From Pseudomonas sp. PB101 (GTDB lineage: Bacteria > Pseudomonadota > Gammaproteobacteria > Pseudomonadales > Pseudomonadaceae), in assembly GCF_009764265.1 (NCBI RefSeq), contig NZ_RWIR01000024.1, forward strand, positions 248,001 to 312,000: a DNA stretch of 64,000 bases, in the 5' to 3' direction. The notes below the pieces were generated by a model. That model did no database searches and was not told where the DNA came from. It saw only the letters and a list, made by a program, of their open reading frames with translations. Of this stretch, positions 1 through 8,539 are shown one piece after another. How positions within the stretch are numbered: position 1 is the first letter of the stretch; the number at the start of each line of letters is the position of its first letter. Made by a program: the position numbers and the translations under genes.

Positions 1-297
1 TTTTTTGTTGAGGTTGGAAAATCTCTTGGCTTCAATGAGAAAGCAGCTTTTCGTGGTGGGGTCAAAAACGATTGCATCAAGGTGCAGTTTTTCCTCGGCG
101 CTCAATGGGGCCTCAAACCACGCAAAAGCGTCCTCGCCTAATAGATTCTCCAACGCCCTGACGAAATTATTGGTCAGGTTTCTCTCGGTGAAACCGGTGC
201 TTTTATGCGCAGGGTAATAGTTGTTCAGGATTTGGCGATATTTGCACATGGTTTGATCGAATGCTGCCATCAGCGAATTTTCAATTTCGCGAATCAT
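1..297 (-). CDS. Partial PD-(D/E)XK nuclease-like hypothetical protein (N-terminal 99 residues)
   Basis: An open frame on the minus strand starts with ATG at 297-295 and stays open for 99 codons to the window edge, so the C-terminus is missing. The visible part ends with a strand-rich stretch, HLDAIVFDPTTKSCFLIEAKR, in which Asp, then Glu-x-Lys about 15 residues later, has the spacing of a PD-(D/E)XK nuclease core. The upstream half (FTERNLTNNFVRALENLL) looks helical. It is divergent from the PLD-fold gene at 415. I do not recognise the family; the nuclease reading rests only on the motif. The ribosome site is weak (GAG about 9 bases before ATG). Confidence 0.55.
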   Translation of the reverse strand, partial: MIREIENSLMAAFDQTMCKYRQILNNYYPAHKSTGFTERNLTNNFVRALENLLGEDAFAWFEAPLSAEEKLHLDAIVFDPTTKSCFLIEAKRFSNLNKK

Positions 298-414
298 ATT
301 TTTCTACTCAACGCATTGTGGGATTGCTGTAACGAAAGTCTGAGAGCGGAATCATCATGTGTCCGTCGCTCGATTCCCATGATGCACCTCTGACTGCAAG
401 GAAAGGAGTACTTG

Positions 415-1449
415 ATGTTCATTGGTCCGGAGCAGTACCCAAAGGCTCTTCGCGCGATGGTTGCCCAAGAGGCTTCGTTGGATGTGGCTGTAGCATTCTG
501 GGGCGATGGTGCAGATGTAACCATCCATCCTGACGACGGAAAGCCGTTGAGAGTCATCTGCAATCTCAGAAGCGGGGGGACGAACCCTGCGGTGATCAAA
601 CTGCTAGTTGATCGAGCAAAGGCAATGGCTCATGTCCAGATCCGCCAGTGCGACCAGCTACACGCGAAACTGGTGGTAGGACCCACCTCGGCAATCATCG
701 GCTCTGCAAACGTTTCCGCGAATGGGTTGGGATTTGAAGGGGTTGAAGTTGCGCACTGGCTCGAAGCGGCAATTCAAACCGTCGACAGAGATGAAGTCGA
801 GTCAGCACAGGAGTGGTTTAATCGGCTGTGGTTATCGACCGACAGCAGGCCAATCACAGACCAGGACCTGGCCGATGCAACCGAGGCTTATGAGAAGAAT
901 CGGGATAGCCGCCCTGATTACAGCCGGAAGGGGCCGTTCGCTTTCGATAACTATTCAGTGGCCGATCTAGAAGGCCGGAATGCCTACGCCCTTTTGTACA
1001 CTTCAAGACCTGGACCTGAGGCCGAAGCCCGGGCCAAGCAGCACGAAGACGAAGAACTCATTGAGCATGGAAGCAACGGGCAGGGCGGTGAGGGCGTAGA
1101 GCGCTGGTCGTTTGAGACTTGGCCAGACTCTCTCGACACTACAGAGAAGAATGAATACCTCTGCATTATCTGGAACGAGAACGGTGGGGTCACCGTTGAC
1201 GGTGCATGTCGTATGACAGGTACAAAACTAAATTTCATTTATGAGGAAAGCAATAAGGATGGTTGGGTCGATCTCGCCAAACCATTAACTACGTTGCTTG
1301 GTCGGCGGCTTCTCCAAGTGGATCGTCAGCGGATCGAGAAGTCAGTGAGGCTAAAGATCGAAGCGATTTGGAACGCTGCTGATGAGCTTGATCCCGATGC
1401 CAGGCGCATCCACCTTTCCGAGCTTAATCGAATCCTTCAAGCGCCATAA
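415..1449 (+). CDS. Phospholipase D-superfamily protein with one HKD-like motif, probable nuclease
   Basis: A 344-residue protein. Around residue 83 the sequence reads HAKLVVGPTSAIIGSANVSANGL, which is the H-x-K plus downstream GSxN signature of the PLD superfamily. Only one such motif is present, as in the dimeric bacterial nucleases (BfiI, Nuc) rather than two-motif phospholipases. The C-terminal half shows no family I recognise and may be a specificity or DNA-binding region. The start is ATG at 415 because AAGGAG lies six bases upstream; an in-frame TTG at 412 is too close. No signal peptide is visible, so it should act in the cytoplasm. It sits beside the Gabija pair (convergent with it) and a nuclease-like gene, which suggests a defence role, but that is inference. 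Confidence 0.7.
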   Translation: MFIGPEQYPKALRAMVAQEASLDVAVAFWGDGADVTIHPDDGKPLRVICNLRSGGTNPAVIKLLVDRAKAMAHVQIRQCDQLHAKLVVGPTSAIIGSANVSANGLGFEGVEVAHWLEAAIQTVDRDEVESAQEWFNRLWLSTDSRPITDQDLADATEAYEKNRDSRPDYSRKGPFAFDNYSVADLEGRNAYALLYTSRPGPEAEARAKQHEDEELIEHGSNGQGGEGVERWSFETWPDSLDTTEKNEYLCIIWNENGGVTVDGACRMTGTKLNFIYEESNKDGWVDLAKPLTTLLGRRLLQVDRQRIEKSVRLKIEAIWNAADELDPDARRIHLSELNRILQAP

Positions 1450-1823
1450 ACATTCGTTAAGCGGCGAGGCCGGCTGAGGCTGCAGTCGATCATCGCCTTG
1501 CTCATGTAGGCGGGCACTCCCTCCATGATTACATTGAGGGTCTCATTGCATCTGGCCGACGGCTGACGGCAGCGATAGGCTGCTTTTGGCCGCTTTCTGC
1601 CTGTCGTGAAGGGCAGCAGTCGACCCTAAGCTGCCTTTGCCAAAAGGAAGCAATCGGGCATGAGCGGCCATCAGGACGCGCAGCACTGCGAAATTTCGCT
1701 TTACTGTTGTACCTTGGACCAATCGTTGAGCAGGGGCTCTGAATGATTACGAGGACGGGATGACGGTTAGTCGGATGTGACATGCACCGACTAACCTACA
1801 CAATGAGAGCAGCACGAAAATTC
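1450..1823. other. Intergenic stretch between PLD-fold gene and gajB
   Basis: No convincing gene is seen in these 374 bases. At 1588-1601 it holds GGCCGCTTTCTGCC, followed by CTGTCGTGAAGGGCAGCAG, a form often met as degraded intergenic repeat in pseudomonads. A close relative (GGCCGCTTTCGGCC) recurs at 5784-5797 on the other side of gajAB. Confidence 0.4.
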
Positions 1824-3578
1824 TCACCCAGGGTCAGCAGGCAACTCAAATACATGCTCAGCGCCGAACCACGCGGTGATCTGAACCAGCGCTGCCTGGC
1901 TCAGTAGTTGAGTGAAAAGCAGAGCCAAACGGACCTTGGGACGAGAGCACGCAACGTAAAAGAGATTCCGATTGCTTTCGAATTTTTCACGCCTGTTTGC
2001 CGGTGGCCCCGGCCGAAACCACTCGAGCATTTCAGCAAAATTATATTGGTTCCAGCCGCGGCCCAGCACAACGATCACGTTTTCGAACTCCGCTCCCTTT
2101 ACCCCGTGTTTTGTCGCGAACGGCGTATGCCCATCAATGAATTGGTCTAGCGCTATCAGCTCCGAGTAAGGAACTTCCCTTAGCTTTCGAAGCTGAGTAA
2201 TCCTGCGTGGCTCGTCCTCACCTGGTTCAACACCGGCGGACTGTAACCCTTGCTCATTTCGTAGCACCGCATTGGGGAGTTGCATCTGCGGTACGGCTAT
2301 GATGTGGTCAATCACCTCGCCGATGGTTCCGGTCAACCTCAGTTCGAGGAGCGTATCCATTGCCTCAGTCCAAGCGACTTTGTCGCTGTGCCTTCGAATC
2401 GTTGGCCGATCACTTGCCAGGTGCCCAAACATGGCGCCGTATCTACGCTGTTGATATGCGACACATGCTGGTTCAAGCTGATCTGCAAGATACTTAATGT
2501 GCGGATCTTCCTTCTTCAGCCACGCATCGTTGAACTGTCCATAAATTGGAGGGATCGAGGAGTACCCCTGCTCACGAGCAATACCCTTGTGGTTCAAAAT
2601 CAGAATCTTGGTCTTCTGGGGAGAGAGGTCCCATCCTTCGACGCTTAGTTTAGCTTTCAAGTATTCGAAATAAGCACGAGCTGCTTCAGGACTGGTGTCG
2701 CCAGTCCAGTGCCCACCCCCGATTCCTGTGCGCCTTGTTCCAGGCCAGCGATTGGTATGGAACACCCGAGCTTCACCGATCAAGTCCGGATCTCTTACCT
2801 CCTGATGCAAACCTGGTCGCATCTGATTCAACACATCGACAATCCGCGATGCTGAGCGAAAATTCGCATTTTTTTCGATCGGCTTGAGTGCCTCATGCTC
2901 TACCAGGCCGCAGCCCTCATCGTAAATTTTTTGCCAATGGTCACCAAATAGACCAATCATCGGCCCTTCACCGCGATCTAGAAACCACGATTTCAGTGCT
3001 CCGACAAAATGTTCATCCGTGTCCTGATACTCGTCGATAAACAAGATGGGATATCGGGAGGTAAATACGGCCCTGAACTTCGGAGACGGAAGCGCCTGAA
3101 CCATCAAGGTCAGGACATCTTCATGCCGAATCGAGACCTCGTCCTCGGATATGCGTGGAATACCCATTTCGTAATGGATGCGCCTATTGCCTACGCCACC
3201 AACCGTTTCAAGGCGCTCTCGCCAAAAAGATTCAGCACCAAGGAATTCTCTCAGTGATGTTTGAAAATCTCTGAGCAATGACCAGCAGAAACCATGCACG
3301 GTCTCGGCTCGGATCGCAGGGTGCGCCTGGAACCGAGAGATGATCTCCTCTTTTGCCACATTGGTGTAAGTGATACACGCGACTTGCTGACGCTCCCGGA
3401 CCAATGCCTGACCTCTGTGCTCAATCAATCGGCTCAGAGCCTTCTCCAGTGAGTACGTCTTACCAGCTCCAGCACCTGCTTCCAGGCGAAAGCTTTCACC
3501 TTCTTCCAAACAGGCGAACATACGTTCCAACGCTTCCCGCCCGGCTCTGTCCGCGGGGCTTTCGTGATTGTTAGGCAT
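1824..3578 (-). CDS. gajB: Gabija system helicase subunit GajB (UvrD/Rep family)
   Basis: A 584-residue superfamily 1A helicase-like ATPase. Walker A is LEAGAGAGKT at residues 32-41, Walker B/motif II is LFIDEYQDTD near residue 180, motif III is GLFGDHWQKIY, a late motif reads KHGVKGAEFENVIVV, and motif VI is NLFYVACSRPKVRLALL. In Gabija, GajB joins GajA to restrict phage; GajB is thought to sense DNA ends or nucleotide depletion and to stimulate GajA. The ATG at 3578 was chosen because it overlaps the gajA stop as ATGCCTAA, the expected translational coupling; a longer frame to 3734 lies wholly inside gajA. It is somewhat longer than the best-studied GajB (about 500 residues). Confidence 0.85.
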   Translation of the reverse strand: MPNNHESPADRAGREALERMFACLEEGESFRLEAGAGAGKTYSLEKALSRLIEHRGQALVRERQQVACITYTNVAKEEIISRFQAHPAIRAETVHGFCWSLLRDFQTSLREFLGAESFWRERLETVGGVGNRRIHYEMGIPRISEDEVSIRHEDVLTLMVQALPSPKFRAVFTSRYPILFIDEYQDTDEHFVGALKSWFLDRGEGPMIGLFGDHWQKIYDEGCGLVEHEALKPIEKNANFRSASRIVDVLNQMRPGLHQEVRDPDLIGEARVFHTNRWPGTRRTGIGGGHWTGDTSPEAARAYFEYLKAKLSVEGWDLSPQKTKILILNHKGIAREQGYSSIPPIYGQFNDAWLKKEDPHIKYLADQLEPACVAYQQRRYGAMFGHLASDRPTIRRHSDKVAWTEAMDTLLELRLTGTIGEVIDHIIAVPQMQLPNAVLRNEQGLQSAGVEPGEDEPRRITQLRKLREVPYSELIALDQFIDGHTPFATKHGVKGAEFENVIVVLGRGWNQYNFAEMLEWFRPGPPANRREKFESNRNLFYVACSRPKVRLALLFTQLLSQAALVQITAWFGAEHVFELPADPG

Positions 3579-5649
3579 CGCCTTGCTCCCCTTCAGCGGC
3601 CACTGCTTCGCCAGCAGCTTCAACCACTGCGGCCATGGCCCGAGTAGCCATTTGGGCATCGACGACCGGCGCCCCAACTGCGAGCCAACGCAATCCCTCA
3701 GCAATGTATTTAGGTACGCTCCAGTTCGTATCATCGATCGCGTAGTTCAATGCGAAGGCTGACTTTTTCTGATCTGCTGCATGCTCGTAAGCTAGGGATG
3801 CAACATCACCCTGCCCCAGCTCGAATCGATTAAGGTTCGCAAGGATAAATGCGTCCTCAAAGCTTCTACCTGAGGGCCCTGGCTCAACCCCTTCCGGAAT
3901 TTGGTAGGCGAGACGCGTTAACCCTATGGTCTTCTCTGCTGGCGTTTTCGCCAGCAGTTGAGCAGGAGTGATTTCGGCCTCAAACCAGTCTTTGAGGCAG
4001 GCATTGCTCGTGAACAGCCCCTCCGCAACAGGACAGGCTTTTCGTTTTCTATCTGCGTTCGGCTTAACGGAATCAATGTCAGTCACGATCAGCGTACGCA
4101 GTTCCAAGAAAGTAAGCAGGTCATGGAATCGGTGTGCATATGCGCCGCCAACTTCCATAACCGTCAAATACTGACTTGCCAGCTGAGGCTCACCGACCGC
4201 CGCCGCGTCAGTTTTGGCGATCATGGTTGGCAGCAGCAAGCGCTCGGATGTCCCCTCGATCAAGATGGCTTTGTCTGCAAAGAATAGGTCGCAGCGGGTG
4301 AGCGTCAGGTACTGATATAGAAAATCTCTGTCCGGCGCGGGAGCCCCGCCCATACCCTGCCTCAGGTCTTTGATCTTGGACTGCCGGATCCCGTTTTCGT
4401 CGGTCACCGAGAGAAAGTAACGCATGGTTTCGAAGCGCGCTTCGTTGGCCATGTGTGGAGAGTGGGTGGAAATTACAAACTGCACTGGCCAAGGACGGCT
4501 GTCATTCAGTTGCTGCTCGAACGCGCCCTTGATCAGATGCAATTGTCGGATGAAGACCTCCTGCATTTGCGGATGCAAATGAGCTTCAGGCTCTTCAATG
4601 AAGATGAGGTGTACGCTTGCTGCTGCCGGTGTAGCTTGGAACTCCCTGAAGAATTTCAATAATTGCAGAAGTATGTACACCAGGTTGCGGATGCCGAGTC
4701 CATTGTAGCTTTCCGGGAGGGTTAGGCCGTTTACACCGCGGTATCTAACCTGCGTGTGGTCCTTAAGCAGGCGCTCGACATCGAAGGTCGTCACCGTGGT
4801 GAGGCCTGGGTCATCTAACCCTGGGTAGCCGAAAAGCTCGAACGTAGGGAGCAGCGAAGTCAGTCCCGCGTTGAAACCGTCATGCAATTCCTTTTGAATT
4901 TTCTCCACCGCACCATGGAGCTGTTCGGCTGTGCTTCGTTTATCGGGATCTGTGGGGTCAGTCAATGCCGATTGGAACAGCACCTCCACCACCTTCCCAA
5001 GAACATCGCGCTCTCGGTGTGTATCGTCATCAAGGCCCCGTTGCGCATTGATGAATCCGCCTCGGATCAACGTAGTAAGTGATTTTAGGTCGAGGTCCTT
5101 GCGGTTCGTAGGATCGTTGGGGTCAACCGCTTCCAGACGGGGCTCGTAGGCCGCCGCCAAACGTTTCTTGACCAGGCTGAAGAAGCTAGGACGTTGATCC
5201 TCCTGCTCAGCGTCGGGGACATTCATTTCCGCGAAAAGCGACTCGAGGCCTGTCGCACGCGGTCCATACGTCAAGACGATGCGCGCGCAAGAACAATCTG
5301 GATCTAGGTCTACTATGCATTCGCTGAGAGGCCCCAAGTCTGGGGCATCTAAGTCATAGGAAATGTCCAATGTGACCCTGATAACGGGAAGCATGGCAGC
5401 AACGTCGGAGCGAGCTATTCCGCCGTGGAACGCATTGAATACCGTCCAAAACTCTTCGTGACTCCCCAGGGAGAAATCCTCAAGCCTGAATGAGGGAGTC
5501 CGATCTGAAAGGAGCCGGCGGAACACCTCAGCGATGGAGGTTTTGCCACAGTTGTTGCGTCCTACGATCAGCGTCGTGCCATCTTCTAGGCCAAGGCCGA
5601 CGTTCTGAAGCAGTCTGAAATTTTGAATCTCAACGCGCTCGATCTGCAT
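3571..5649 (-). CDS. gajA: Gabija system OLD-family ATPase-nuclease GajA
   Basis: A 692-residue protein with an N-terminal SMC-like ATPase and a C-terminal TOPRIM nuclease domain. Walker A is GRNNCGKTS at about residues 30-38, an OLD-type INAQRGLDD lies mid-domain, Walker B is LIFIEEPEAHLHP near 350, and the H-loop is VISTHSPHMANEA. The TOPRIM acidic residues are in AILIEGTSE (near 463) and VTDIDS (near 522), so both activities look intact. In Gabija, GajA nicks DNA when nucleotides fall during phage infection. Start ATG 5649 gives the usual MQIERVEIQNFR opening and has AGGG upstream; the frame could extend to 5682. It is directly upstream of and overlaps gajB. Confidence 0.87.
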   Translation of the reverse strand: MQIERVEIQNFRLLQNVGLGLEDGTTLIVGRNNCGKTSIAEVFRRLLSDRTPSFRLEDFSLGSHEEFWTVFNAFHGGIARSDVAAMLPVIRVTLDISYDLDAPDLGPLSECIVDLDPDCSCARIVLTYGPRATGLESLFAEMNVPDAEQEDQRPSFFSLVKKRLAAAYEPRLEAVDPNDPTNRKDLDLKSLTTLIRGGFINAQRGLDDDTHRERDVLGKVVEVLFQSALTDPTDPDKRSTAEQLHGAVEKIQKELHDGFNAGLTSLLPTFELFGYPGLDDPGLTTVTTFDVERLLKDHTQVRYRGVNGLTLPESYNGLGIRNLVYILLQLLKFFREFQATPAAASVHLIFIEEPEAHLHPQMQEVFIRQLHLIKGAFEQQLNDSRPWPVQFVISTHSPHMANEARFETMRYFLSVTDENGIRQSKIKDLRQGMGGAPAPDRDFLYQYLTLTRCDLFFADKAILIEGTSERLLLPTMIAKTDAAAVGEPQLASQYLTVMEVGGAYAHRFHDLLTFLELRTLIVTDIDSVKPNADRKRKACPVAEGLFTSNACLKDWFEAEITPAQLLAKTPAEKTIGLTRLAYQIPEGVEPGPSGRSFEDAFILANLNRFELGQGDVASLAYEHAADQKKSAFALNYAIDDTNWSVPKYIAEGLRWLAVGAPVVDAQMATRAMAAVVEAAGEAVAAEGEQGDA

Positions 5650-6069
5650 GATGTCCCTACCGTGAAATCGTATGGCCATCACTGTAGATGCCGAATTGGA
5701 TTAGTCAATGCTAGGACAATTCTCCTCAAAGCACTCGCTGACCGCGACTGATAGGTTTGGCTCGATAATGGTCAGAAGCGACCGGCCGCTTTCGGCCAGG
5801 AGCGGACGGTCAAGCCGGTCGGCAACAACCGCTTCTACGGTGCAAATGACCCGCGACGTAACACTGGTTTATCGCTTGGCTACTAAACTAATAGCGTTCT
5901 GACCGAGAGACTGGTTTGGCGGCGATCAGGTGGTCCCGCCAAATTCAGTTGCGCAGAACTTGCACCTTTAAAATCGGCCGCAAATCCAGTCGCGCGGGCT
6001 GCTTTCAAGACGCTGTACTCTGAGTAAACCAGCTGGGAATTTAGGTTGTGCACCGGGGTAGGGCAGAGT
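5650..6069. other. Intergenic stretch upstream of gajA
   Basis: About 420 bases with no supported gene. It should contain the gajA promoter, which I cannot place with confidence. A GC hairpin GGCCG-CTTT-CGGCC occurs at 5784-5797 and resembles the repeat at 1588-1601. A GGGTAGGG octamer lies at 6056-6063. Confidence 0.4.
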
Positions 6070-6258
6070 TCAGGAAGATGGCGATGTATTGCGCTTCGGC
6101 TCCAGGACAATCGCGCCATCTACCACCTCGATGGTCAACTCGTCCCCAAGGCCTAAACCTAATTTCGCAAGCAGTTCTGGCGGCAGATCTACGATGACGT
6201 CGCCAGTTCCATCCGCGGCTTCCTGGCATTTGACTGTCCAGCGTTCGCTTTCGCTCAT
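6070..6258 (-). CDS. AbrB/MazE-like swapped-hairpin protein, possible antitoxin
   Basis: A 62-residue protein from ATG 6258. The sequence GTGDVIVDLPPELLAKLGLGLGDELTIEVVDGAIVLEP is the swapped-hairpin AbrB fold: a strand, then a turn with LGLGxGDEL, then the VVDGAIVL strand. AbrB/MazE/SpoVT proteins of this size usually bind DNA as dimers and act as antitoxin or autoregulator. The sequence before the domain (ERWTVKCQEAADGTG) fits a small stand-alone regulator. No toxin frame follows it on its strand; its upstream neighbour is the divergent ParS-like gene at 6404, only 145 bases away. An ATG further upstream at 6297 is possible. The longer frame to 6375 is unlikely. Confidence 0.65.
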   Translation of the reverse strand: MSESERWTVKCQEAADGTGDVIVDLPPELLAKLGLGLGDELTIEVVDGAIVLEPKRNTSPSS

Positions 6259-6403
6259 AAACGTTTGACTCTCATTCCATCGTTGGAGACGTTTCATTAT
6301 GCTCGTGCTGAGTTCTACTCGGACGAATATTACCCGCTGGTCATCGACGGTCGCTGCCTGTCGCGAAAGGTCCAAAGCAAATGCCGAATCAAGAGGGTGC
6401 CCT

Positions 6404-6853
6404 ATGTTTGCTGAAATTCTGCGCGAGAATGCCTATGGTGCCTACCGTGTACGGCTGGAAGCACTTCTCTACATCCCAACGGACGCTTCAGATCAGGATA
6501 TCCATGAACTGATCGAGGCGGGTTTCTCGGCTGGTAGTGTCAAAGCCCTTTGCGACCTTGGCGCAATAAGCTCGCTAGAGCGCGATCAGATCATTCCACT
6601 CAAAGCTCTCAAAACGAGGTTGGCGCGCGGCCAGCGATTGACGGTGGAGGAGAGCGATCGCCTGTTCCGTGTTGCACACATCATGGCCATGGCCCAGACG
6701 CTCTTCGGGGACGACGAAAAGGCCAAGCACTGGCTCTCCAAGTCCAAGGATCGCTTTTCGGGCAAAAGCCCTATTGCGATGCTTTCCACCACCCAGGGCA
6801 CCCGACTGATTGAGGAGCTGCTGATTCAGACAGCAGAAGGGTTTGCATTTTGA
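6404..6853 (+). CDS. ParS/MbcA/Xre-type antitoxin-like protein without adjacent toxin
   Basis: A 149-residue protein. The N-terminal part is helical and the C-terminal half (TVEESDRLFRVAHIMAMAQTLFGDDEKAKHWLSKSKDRFSGKSPIAMLSTTQGTRLIEELL) is the toxin-binding domain found in ParS, MbcA and Xre antitoxins (formerly DUF2384). These antitoxins normally pair with a RES-domain ADP-ribosyltransferase or NAD-degrading toxin immediately downstream. Here 258 non-coding bases follow, then a convergent XRE gene, so no toxin is visible. ATG 6404 has AAGAGGG upstream; the longer frame from 6299 overlaps the divergent AbrB-like gene region and is less likely. Confidence 0.7.
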   Translation: MFAEILRENAYGAYRVRLEALLYIPTDASDQDIHELIEAGFSAGSVKALCDLGAISSLERDQIIPLKALKTRLARGQRLTVEESDRLFRVAHIMAMAQTLFGDDEKAKHWLSKSKDRFSGKSPIAMLSTTQGTRLIEELLIQTAEGFAF

Positions 6854-7111
6854 TCCTGTGGCGCATTGGTACCTTTGCAAATATCACAGGCCGCGGGGGA
6901 AGGGCTGGTCAACGTTAGGGGTATATCGCCGGAAAACCAATCGTTTACCTAGCCTGCATGCCATCGGGGCCATGCTGGAGATTTTCGTATACCTTGAGTA
7001 CTGAATAGGGAACTTCCCTAAAACACTCAATTTGCTCAAGGTCGAGATTACTTGACTCAGTACGAGACGCCAGTCAACGCTCTGCAATAGTTCGACATCA
7101 CCGGCGCTTAG

Positions 7112-7396
7112 CTAAGAGTTTTGGTCCGTATTGATCTCACGTCGAATTCGTTCAAGCAGCGAGTCTAAATCTGTATCCGGATCGAGGAGCAAAAAGCTCT
7201 CAAGGAGGAGGGTGAGTGGATGCACACCCATTCTGTCGGCAAGCTCCGATGCCTTTTCCAATGTCACGTTCTTAAGGCCGCGCTCAAGCGTACTCAAATA
7301 TGTCCTGCTACTGACGATTCCAAAATCTTCTTGGGTCAAACCCCGGCGAAGCCGTGTGTTACGTAACGCAATGGCAAACGCTTCCTTCAGTTCCAT
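7112..7396 (-). CDS. XRE-family helix-turn-helix regulator
   Basis: A 94-residue protein. Residues 6-62 (FAIALRNTRLRRGLTQEDFGIVSSRTYLSTLERGLKNVTLEKASELADRMGVHPLTLL) are a canonical Cro/CI-type HTH_3 domain; the remaining tail is acidic and probably mediates dimerisation. It is divergent from the unknown gene at 7481. The 84-base gap holds a perfect 14-bp palindrome at 7435-7448, a likely operator for this protein, so it probably represses itself and its neighbour. The ribosome site is weak. Confidence 0.8.
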   Translation of the reverse strand: MELKEAFAIALRNTRLRRGLTQEDFGIVSSRTYLSTLERGLKNVTLEKASELADRMGVHPLTLLLESFLLLDPDTDLDSLLERIRREINTDQNS

Positions 7397-7434
7397 TTTG
7401 CATAACCCACAAAAGGAACGATGAAGCCTTTTTG

Positions 7435-7448
7435 AGCTCTATAGAGCT
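7435..7448. promoter_or_regulatory. Palindromic operator AGCTCTATAGAGCT between xre and the 7481 gene
   Basis: A perfect 14-bp dyad, AGCTCTA/TAGAGCT, lies in the divergent promoter region. A second partial half (CTATAG) follows at about 7453-7458, overlapping a TATAGT that would serve as the -10 of the rightward gene. Binding there by the XRE protein would block that promoter. Confidence 0.55.
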
Positions 7449-7480
7449 ACAATCTATAGTGTTCATTTTGAGAGGGATTT

Positions 7481-8008
7481 ATGCCCGCACTTCAGATTAG
7501 CGCCCGTCAGTTATCTGCGACGAGTAATGAGCACAGTCCTTCAACCATGCTGATAGTCGCGGTGGCGAACGTTGCGCAGCCGGAGCAGGGCATAGAGATA
7601 GTCAAACGGTTCTCCGGCCAACAGCTGATCGACCTGTTCAACGAAATGGATCGGCCTGATTCAGATAAGGCCATCGTTGGTGTCCTGCTGGCAATTCCTC
7701 CAAAACTTAACGGCTCTCCACGTTGGATCGCTGAGAATGTGCTTAATGTTGGCCGAGTCGAGCTAAGGTTGGCGGATGACACTTGCTTGGATACATACGC
7801 CTACCGGCTTGCGTCAAAAGCTGTATTCAGAGACAACGCTAAGGTCGACCCAGCAGATATCCTGGGCTGGAGATCACTCTATGAAACGTCCAATGCGGAT
7901 GGTGACGATGACCCAGAGCTTGTCGCCCATCAAACATGGTTGTCTATCGTCATCACTCGAATGGTCAACGCAGTAAATCTACCTGATGACGAGGATGTCC
8001 CTGAGTAG
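7481..8008 (+). CDS. Hypothetical protein, divergent partner of XRE regulator
   Basis: A 175-residue soluble protein with no signal peptide or membrane segment. The N-terminal half (NEHSPSTMLIVAVANVAQPEQGIEIVKRFSGQQLIDLFNEMDRPDSDKAIVGVLLAIPP) looks like an alternating alpha/beta domain; the C-terminus is very acidic. I do not recognise the family. ATG 7481 is preceded by AGAGGG at good spacing. Its divergence from, and shared operator with, the XRE regulator suggests it is the regulated gene of that pair, possibly a toxin-like or phage-like function, but nothing in the sequence confirms this. Confidence 0.65.
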   Translation: MPALQISARQLSATSNEHSPSTMLIVAVANVAQPEQGIEIVKRFSGQQLIDLFNEMDRPDSDKAIVGVLLAIPPKLNGSPRWIAENVLNVGRVELRLADDTCLDTYAYRLASKAVFRDNAKVDPADILGWRSLYETSNADGDDDPELVAHQTWLSIVITRMVNAVNLPDDEDVPE

Positions 8009-8201
8009 TGGTCGATTCTCCATTGGTACCGTAGCTCAATCCCAACGGAGACATTTTTGTAGATCAAACCGGGGAGGAGGGTACGGATTCTTCTGGCTTT
8101 CAAACTTATCGACCTCCACGCTAATCATCGCTGCCGGCGTTAGGCCACGACGAGCGCAACGACGAAGCCCCCTTACCCAACAGTGTTCACGAGAGGCGGC
8201 C

Positions 8202-8375
8202 ATGAAAGGAAGACGTAAAGTCAAAACGTCTAAGTGGTTTTTAAAGGCTCAATTTGAGGCCGAAGCTCAGCGCATGCTGGCAAATAGATCTAATGAAGTA
8301 GCACATAGATTTCTTGATGCGGCCTCGCAATTCGGAATAGAACATGAACCTACTGGGCGCCTTGCGGGTGGCTAG
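8202..8375 (+). CDS. Small basic hypothetical protein (57 residues)
   Basis: From ATG 8202, preceded by GAGAGGCGG, the frame encodes a 57-residue protein that starts with a very basic segment (MKGRRKVKTSKWFLKAQFEAEAQRML) followed by a helical stretch. The composition fits a small nucleic-acid-binding protein. The same frame is open back to 7986, but that part overlaps the previous gene and has the composition of a shadow frame. I do not recognise it and it may not be expressed. Confidence 0.35.
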   Translation: MKGRRKVKTSKWFLKAQFEAEAQRMLANRSNEVAHRFLDAASQFGIEHEPTGRLAGG

Positions 8376-8539
8376 CATAACCCTAATCCTCAAGGTGACC
8401 GAAGCTCCACACACCTATTTTCGACCCGTTACATGTGGTCAGATAATGCCCCCGGGATGTATAGACAAATCTGAATTGCCTAGCTGACAGCCTAACCCTC
8501 ATCAAGCGTCCCAGTATTTCTTCCGATATTGAGAGCCCC

